DNA of 11,346 nt, taken from NCBI GenBank assembly GCA_023458995.1, contig JAEWVV010000173.1, positions 1 to 11,346 of the forward strand, read 5' to 3'. How positions within the stretch are numbered: position 1 is the first letter of the stretch; each line of letters starts with the position of its first letter. Source of the stretch: Bacillota bacterium. Its GTDB lineage: Bacteria; Bacillota_I; Bacilli_A; Acholeplasmatales; Acholeplasmataceae. Positions 1 through 9,000 of this stretch are shown here, piece by piece. The translations under genes were made by a program, and so were the position numbers. The notes beneath the pieces are model-generated. The model was not told the DNA's origin. It searched no databases and saw nothing but the letters and a program-made list of their open reading frames with translations.

Positions 1-3000
1 CATAAATTCATAGGTATGAGATTCTGTACTTGATTTGATTGGTGCTACTGGAGCAGTAGGTGTCTTACCATACTCAACCATTTCCGCGTGAATCACGTTA
101 TTGAAATCATCATAGAACTTCACTTCATGATAACGATCAATCGTTTCATAAACTGCGTAAACATCTAAATCGGAAGTGATCGATGTAAAATCTTTATCCC
201 AACCAGAAATGGCATAAATCGTGGTTTCATCAACAACAGTAAATGGCATATCTTTAATTGGATTAACTGCAGATTTCAAATATTCAATTTCTTGGGTTGA
301 GATGAGTTCATCATCAAGACCATAGAAGCGAACGACATAGAATGCATAAGATTCATTAAATATTGCTCGTACAATGATATTCTCTTTTACGTTATTAAAC
401 TCTTTATCCCACTTGTCAAATGTATAGGTAATCTGAGGTGTATTTGTCTTAAAGGGGATAGGCGCAATAGCTTGTTGGTTGTAGTTTACAACTTGTGAAG
501 TTGTCTCATCACCATTGATAAATGTAACTGTAAATGTTCTAATTTCTGATTCAAAGACTGGATAGATATTTAGGTCACTTGTAACAAAACTTGAATCTTC
601 AGTCCAACCCATAAAGATGTAATGATAACTTGGATTTGGATGAACTTTTTCTTGGTCTATTGGGGCTACGACTGAGCTACCATATTCAGCGTTTGTTTCC
701 TTAATCAAGCCGCCATTATCATCAAAATAACGTACGACATAGTAACGATCAACTTCTTCATAGATTGCATAAGTTATCATGTTTGATGTGACTTTACTAA
801 AATCTTTATCCCATCCAACAATCGCGAATACTCTATTTTCATCAATGACTCTTACAGGAATATTTCTTGTTGGATCTTCTGCAGATGTCATATACTCAAC
901 TCTTTGTGAATCTAACACTTCATCATTTTCATCTAAGAAATTAACCGTATAATAACGATCGACTTCATTAAATGTAGCATATACATCTAAATTAGATTTA
1001 ACCACAGTAAATGACTTATTCCATCCACTAAAGATATAGTAAATTTCTTCTGTATGTGTCTTAGATGCGCTTAGTGGTGCAATCGCACTCTTGCCATATT
1101 CAACGATGTCAGTCTTGATTAATTCATCATTTCCATCATAGAACTTCACTTCAAATGTACGTACTGTTTCATGATAAATTGGATAAATATGAAGCTCTGA
1201 TGTTACTGATGTAAAATCTTTATCCCAACTGTTGAAGGAGTAAATAAATTCTTCTGACATCGGTTTCGTTGGTGCAGCTGGTTCAACCGCATCCATACCA
1301 TATTCAACGGTTTGTGTTGAATAAACAGCATTATTTGCATCATAGAAATAAACTTCATAGAAACGATCAACTGCACTAAATATACTATAAACTTTTAAAT
1401 CTTGATCAACATCTTCAAATGATTTATCCCATGATGTAAAGATATATACTAATGTATCCGTCTTCTCTTTAAATGGCATTTGTAATGGTGATGAAGCACT
1501 CATGCCAGGAATGACATGTTGAATATCGAGTAAGGTTTGATCACCATTATAGAATTCAACAACATAGTAGTTATAAACGATATCAAAGATTGCTGTTACA
1601 ACTAAATCTTCTTTGACATTGGTAAATACAGTATCCCAACTTCTGAATACATAAGACATTTGATCTTCGGGTGATTTATAAGGTGTTGGTGCGATTGCAT
1701 TTGCACCATATTTAACCATTTGAGTCATTGTTTCATCACCAGCGATGAATGTAACTTCAAATTCTTTTAATTGTGATACATAAACGGGATAGACGTTCTT
1801 ATTGGATTCAACAAAATCGAATGTTTCATTCCATCCTGTAAAGACATATTCATAATTGATTGCAGTATGTTCTCTGATTGGAGCAACTGGTGCGACTGCA
1901 CTTCTTCCATATTCAATCTTTTGACTTGATAATACAGTTGAACTATCAAAGCTATAGAATGTGATGATATAGTATCTAGCAACAGGTGTATAAGATGATG
2001 TTACTGTGCGATCAGCTGTAATATTTTTGAAATCACTCCATGATACAAACTTATAAGCAATCTCATCATGTGCTTGTTTAGAAGGAATAAGTGATGGCAT
2101 CATCGCATTTTCCCCGTATAATACGGTTTGTATTTCAAATTCATCCCCATTACCATCTACAAACGTTACTGTGTAAGGTCTAAGTGATTCTTGGAAAACT
2201 GGTCTAATATGAAGATCACTTTGAACTTCACTAAAATCAGTATCCCAACCATCAAAGGTATAGACATGTTCTACGGATGGTTCTTTTGTTGGAATCACTT
2301 CGGGTGCGGTTGCACCATTTAAGTATTCAACAGTTGCTCTTTGAATGATTTCATCATTTGCATCATAGAAAATGACATCATAATAACGATCAATTGCTTC
2401 AAACTCTGCTAACACGATCATATCTTCAGTCACACTTTCATAATTCATATTCCAGCCGATAAACTTATAGGCTACTTCTTCATGTGAATTTTTTAAAGGT
2501 CTTCCGACAGGTTCTGCTGCTGATTCACCATAAGATACGGTTTGTTTAGAGAAGATTGCACCATTACCGTCCATAAATGTAACGGTAAATGTCTTAATCT
2601 TTTCATTAAATATTGGATAAACATCTTCATGTTTCGTAATATTTCTGTAGTTATTTTCCCAAGATACGAACTGATAGGTATGTGAATCAGAAGGATCTTT
2701 TACTGGTTTTGTTTGAGGAAGTATCGCATGTCCTAAATACTCAACGGTTTGCACATTATAAACATTACCATTACCATCAAAGAATCGAACCTGGTAATAA
2801 CGATTTACTTCACTAAAATTAGGTGTGATTGTGATATTTTCTGTAATTTCAGTTGAGAAATCAAAATCCCAACCCTCGAATTTATAAGCGATATCACCAA
2901 CATATGTCTTTCTTGGAATATCCGTGATTTTTTCTGCTAAAGATCCATATTCAATACGTGATTCAGCAAAAAACTCACCATCACCATTGACATAGGTAAC

Positions 3001-6000
3001 TCTATAATAACGATCTTTTTCGATATAGTTTGCTGTAATGGTTAAATCACTTACAACACGGTTTGTATAATCATAATTCCATCCATCAAAGAAGAATACG
3101 GATGTTCTATTTGGATTCTTTTCAGGAATAAGGTCAATTTCAGTGATGTAGTCACCATGTGTGACAACTTCTTCATGAATGACTTTACCATTACCATCCA
3201 CATATTTAACGGTGTGGTTTGCTACTTCCCATACGGCATAAAGTGACATATTGGTATCTAATTCATAAGGTTTAATACTTTCACCTAATTCATTTGTCAT
3301 CTGAATAGGTTCTAAGATATCATTTGTGAAATACCAACCAGCGAGTTCATAACCAAACTTAAATCCAACCGGTGTACTGTAGTGATAACCCTTAATCGCG
3401 TATGATGCGAGTGTTTGGTTATTTTCTGTTGCACCTCTGTAATCATAAGAAATGACATGAAGTGTAGTCTTTGTACTTTCTTTAGATAAATCTCTAACAA
3501 CTTTACCACTCGATGATGAGAATACCGATAACTGTGGGTAATGACTTTGATCAGTAACATTAGCTGATGTTGTCCAATTTGAGGATGATTCTGTAAAGTC
3601 CATGTTGAAAGTACCCAACCCAATCGCCTCGAAACCAGTCATGAAATTCTTATCTAATCCTTTAACTGTATCACTATCTATTGAATTTGATACGGCGCTC
3701 ATGGGTTTAACCCAAGTATCGTAACTTCTGTATGCACCAAGGATACGTGTATCATAATAACTATTTTCAATAAGTTCTTTATTTAAGAAACCGACAAGTG
3801 CACCTACATTTGATTTACCATAAATAACACCTGTGTTATAGGTATACTTAATCTTAGAATCAGAATAACCAACAAGACCACCAACATAAGAGAGGCCGTA
3901 AACTTCTCCTCTGTTATAGGCATTCATTAAGATACCTTCATGATAACCGATTAGACCTGCAGTATAATCTTTACCCTTAATATTTGCTTGGTTATAAACA
4001 TTTTCAATCAAACCTTCATTATAACCAGCAATACCTGCTGTGTAATTGTTAGCTTGGATAATACCCGATACGGAAACATTTTTAATATGTCCATCAGCAC
4101 CTACATAACCAAATAGACCTTGATAATCCTTATTTTCAATGAGTTTAATGTCAATATTGACACCATTTCCATCAAATGAACCATTAAATGGATGGTCCTC
4201 ATCACCGATTGCTACATACTTATAAGAGAGTCCTTCTGATTTAAAATCAAGGTTAAAAAGACCATCTTTGACTTTAAAATAGATGCCACTGTAATCATTA
4301 CCACTATTGGTTGTCTCAGCTAATGCAACCATATCACTTTCATTTTGAATAATGTATGGGTCAGCAACTGTTCCACTACCTAAAATGAATGTCTTCACTT
4401 GAACTGATGTCAAGGAATCATCTTTGACGTATACTTCTTTACTATTTGCAAATCCTTTAATCTGTGGATAGAATGACCATTCATCAACGGAACCTGTTGT
4501 GATAAACGCATTGATATTAGAGAAATTCATTTGGGTTATTGATGAACCCATTGAATTCATACCAGCCATTTGTGCACGGTGTAGTCCCTTCACATTAACT
4601 GTATCAACAACATTTCCGATAGCTCTTACAGGTTTGGTATAAATTGGTGTATAAACGGATAAGTTTGTCATATCATAATATGAACGACTGACTGTACCAC
4701 CTAAATTTTGACCAATAATTGTACCTAAATCAGATAATGCATCGACACTACCACCATGGTAGGTATCATAAACATTACCTTTACTTAAATGTCCAACAAT
4801 ACCACCGGCAATTCTACCTGGTGTTCTAATATTACCTGTATTGTAGACTGAATAGATTTGTCCGTTATTCATCGAACCTGCAATACCACCAACAGCATTT
4901 TCAGTAGCTAAGATATCACCATTGTTAAATGAATTCGATAATGAGCCACTGTTATCACCAGTGATACCACCGATGAGGTTCGTTCCTGAAACTAAAGCCA
5001 TATTATAAGTATATTCAACAGTTGATAAGTTTCTACCAACAATACCACCAATACTTGTAATACCTGTCACTTGTCCTTTGTTATAACTATGGACTATCGA
5101 TCCTGTATTTTGACCGGTAATACCACCAGCATACGTACCTTGCATTGAAACAGCACCAAAGTTTGTTGAAGAAACGATATTTCCTTCATTTAACCCTGTA
5201 ATACCACCGATATCATTACCAACAACGCTCGTGATATTTGCATAGTTTTTAACATTTTCGATTTTACCTAAGTTTCTACCAGCAACTGCACCAACATAAC
5301 TTTGTCCGCGTACACTACCAGAGATATCTAAGTTTCTAACAACTGCAGTTTGAGCTAGTGTGTGGAATAAACCGATATATTCTTCAATTGGATGATTGAA
5401 GTTAACAACGAAGTTTGCACCTTGTCCATCAAATGTACCTGCAAACTGAAACTGTGATGTACCAATCGGTGTAAATGGTTCATCTAATTCGGTTAAATCA
5501 ATCGATTTAATGCCATCAGCAACCTTAAAGTACTTACCACTAAATGTGTATTCTTGCTCAACGTAATTCTTGAGCTCAAGCATATCATTCGCATCATAGA
5601 TGAGATAAGGACTCATTTGTGTTCCATCGCCATCAATTTTTCTACTTGTAACAGATAGTAGAGAATCTTCTTTAAATTGATTTTTAGGATGTAGGTTAAA
5701 GACGCTTAATTCATTAAAGTAGGTAATAAAGTCATAACCTTCTTTTTCAACCCACATGTCGCCATTAAACTTCATTTGGAAATCATAGGTACCAATACTA
5801 TAGTAACCTGTCATGTTTTCATGGAGTAATCCCTTAGTCATTAAGTCATCATTTGTTCCATGAATTGCAGATGATGGTTTATTGTATCCAACTAAAGATC
5901 TACTATCATTAATGATCGTTAAATCGTAATAAGCATGTTCAGATAAGCCTTTATTTTCAATAAACACACCAGAAACATTACCCTTTGCATAGAATTTACC

Positions 6001-9000
6001 TGCTGCATAAGAGTCTCTAACTAATCCTTCATTGACAGAGGTAATACCTGCTGCATAGGAACCATCAGATAAAATATCACCTGTAAAATACGATAATTCA
6101 ATTGAACCGTAGTTATAACCAACTAAACCACCCGTATAATTACCAGATGATTTCATGTTTCCATGATTAAAACTTTGGTAGATAGAAGCACCAGTTGTTT
6201 GAACACCTATTAAACCACCAGACATATCGTGTGATGCTAAAACATCACCCATATGATAGGATGTTTGTATTTCACGGTTATTTTCACCAACTAAGCCACC
6301 AACAACCTGATGACCTTTGACATTTGCTTTATGTGCAGTATCAATCATCATGCCATCATGATAACCAACGATACCACCAACGGTAATATTTCCTTCAACG
6401 TTTGCAAAAGATGTCACATTTTCAATATGACCTAAGTTATGACCAACAAGTGACCCTACAAAGTCATGTGCTTTAACAGAACCTGTAAGTGTAAGATTAG
6501 AAATATGAGAACTCTCACCTGTAAATCCAAAGAGGCCTTGATGATCTAAATTGTTCGATAGACTCATATTAATACTTGCTTCATTACCGATGAAAATACC
6601 ATTAAACGGATTAGCTTCTGTACCGATAGGTCTAAAGGTTCCCTTAATGACTTCAAGATCGATTAACGCATTCTTTGTATAGACTTTAAAGTAGACGTCA
6701 GTCGTTGAAACACCTTGATAAACAAGAGTGGATAATGCTTTTAAGTCATAAGCATCTAAGATGTAATAAGGTGAGTTTTCCGTTCCTTCACCATTAAAGA
6801 TCTTTGTAGATACGGAGAGTAGTGAATCAGCTTTAACGTTTGATTTTTTGCTTTCAGTAAAGACAGAAAGTTGTGGATAATAACCTGTATATCCGTCACT
6901 TAGTCTTAACTCAAATGATGGGAACTCTAAATTGATTCCTGAGATATCATCACTTGCAAGTTTCGATGTTGAAACACCATAAACAAAGTCATTATCTTCA
7001 ATATTTGCAATACCACGTGTCGCAAGCTTCGTAAGATTCGAGAAGACACCAATCGACTTGTCATAGAAACTACTAAATGTCGTTGCATAAGATGTATTTC
7101 TACCAGAAATGGCTCCAGATGCATTCCCACGAACCAAACCGGCGTTATAGGTTTGAGTCACATTACCATCTGAGTAACCAACAATACCACCTGCATAAGA
7201 TCCGTAAACTTCAACTAGTCCTGTATTGTAAGCATATGAAATGGACGCATTACGTGCCATCGCACCCGTAATACCGCCTGCATAATGATCTGTATTGGTC
7301 TTAATATGACCTGTATTAAATGAATAAGAAATGGTTCCTGAGTTATAACCAGCAATACCACCTGCATAGTAGTTATTGGCAGTGATATTTGCCATATTAT
7401 ACGTATTTTGAATGGTTCCATCATTTCTACCAGCAACACCACCAGCAAAACGTGTCCCATAAACAGTACCTTTAACACCTAAGTTTTTAACAACACCTGA
7501 TGCACCAATATAACCAAATAAACCTTGATAATAGGCAGGGTTAGATACATTTAGAATGAAAGTTGTTCCATTTCCATCAAAGTTACCTTGGAAGAAATAT
7601 GAACCATTACCAATCGGTAAGAATCCAACAACTGGATCTGTTAAGTCAATTTCATCAACATCATCGCTTACGATAAAGTATTTATCTTTTAGTGTGTTTT
7701 TAGCACCGACTAAATCTGAGATACCTTTCATGTCAGCTGCTGTGCGGATGACATATGGATTAGATTGTGATCCATCACCTTCAGTGAACCGATCGATTGT
7801 AACAGATGCAAGCGATGCATCCTTAATGACTTGAGATTGATGCGTTTGGAAATATTTAAGTTGTGGATAGTATAGATTAAATCCAAAAGGTTTAAGAGAT
7901 GCAAATACGTTTGGATCTAAGTTCATTGCGTGACTATCACTTGATAGAATACCACTTGTCATACGTTCAATTTCAATACCAAAGACACTCGTTGTATCTC
8001 CTATATTTCCAATGGCTTGAATGGGTTTATTTAAACCATCTTTATTAAATATTTCTACGATTGACTTGTTATAATAAGCACTTGAAGTTGTACCTTCATT
8101 TGCTTGATGACCCGTAATACCACCAAGATTAGTTGTCCCGTAAACTTGGTTGACTGCGTAAACTTCATCAATTGAACCCTTGTTATAACCGACTAATCCA
8201 CCCGTATAGTTTTGTCCTTCGACAAGACCAATCATGTAGGCTTCCTTTAGTATTCCTTCATTATGACCAACTAATCCACCGGTATAAGATTCACCTTTGA
8301 TATTAGCCTTACTATAAACATTACTTACTTCACCTAAATTATAACCTGCAATACTACCAACATAAGATTTACTATCAATAGTACCAGCTACGCTTAAGTT
8401 TTTAACAACGGCATGTTCTCCTAAATAGCCAAATAAACCTTGATATTGAGATCCTTTTAGATCAAGTACAAATTCTGTACCTAAACCATCAAAGATACCA
8501 TCAAATGGATTTGTGTTTGTACCAATAGGTGTGTAGTTTAAACCTGTAAGTGCCATATTTAAGACATAAGCATCTTTTCTAACTCTAAAATAGGTATCTG
8601 TAAAAGGCATACCTTCATTGACTAAAGATGCTAAAAGCTTCATATCGTATTCACTTGTAATCATATAAGGTGAATCAACTAATCCTTCACCTGCAAATAG
8701 ATATGATTTAACAGATGTCTTTGAATCATTTTTAATGAAATCATTATCGGATTCACTAAAGACGATTAATTCTGGATAGAAAGCATTCACACCATCGTTT
8801 GCTCTAAATTGCCACTTACTTGAATCTAGAGATAAACTTGATAAACCGGTAAGATTCGTCATTAAGACGGGTTTAACTGTTTCTTGATCTAGTTTATTAC
8901 CAATCGCACGAGTTGGTTTTTTGTTGGTTGCTTTATCATCAGCTTCAACCATAATCTTATCGTAGTAACTTGAATCTTCGAATGTTATACCATTCACACG

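Larger units (their letters stand above)
1..3471 (-). repeat. Array of 17 InlB B-type (Listeria-Bacteroides) repeats
   Basis: Residues 2626-3782. After one atypical unit, 15 complete repeats and one cut by the window edge share RYY.V.F.DGN....Q.VEYG..A..P, then Y.F.GWD..F..V..DL.VY..F.E. Boundaries taken at the leading R/K/N/A residue are at bases 3012, 2802, 2595, 2388, 2181, 1977, 1767, 1572, 1365, 1161, 957, 747, 540, 345 and 135. Units are 68-70 residues except two of 65 (573 bases of separation apart: 1573-1767 and 346-540). Every complete unit keeps the GW or SW tryptophan. In InlB this repeat has a small beta-grasp fold, so a beads-on-a-string stalk or ligand-binding chain is inferred. 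Copies differ considerably at DNA level, so the array is old, not a recent expansion. Confidence 0.94.

Noticed and set aside
1..3471. Leucine-rich internalin repeats next to the InlB B-type repeats
   Set aside because: No LxxLxLxxN pattern is present; only the B-repeat part of internalins is shared, and that repeat is widespread outside Listeria.
3312..3623. Short minus-strand open frames at 1767-1982, 3312-3623, 6927-7130 and 7215-7478
   Set aside because: They lie in a different register from the continuous frame, have no recognisable domains, and sit wholly within repeats that the main frame explains.
5632..6792. Frameshift or pseudogene in the diverged module 5
   Set aside because: The frame is continuous, the head and linker are normal, and its length fits the same turn rule as the intact modules.
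7077..7834. Plus-strand open frames at 7077-7271 and 7556-7834
   Set aside because: They are antisense to GLUG modules 4 and 5, show no family resemblance, and their low-complexity composition reflects the repeated codons on the other strand.
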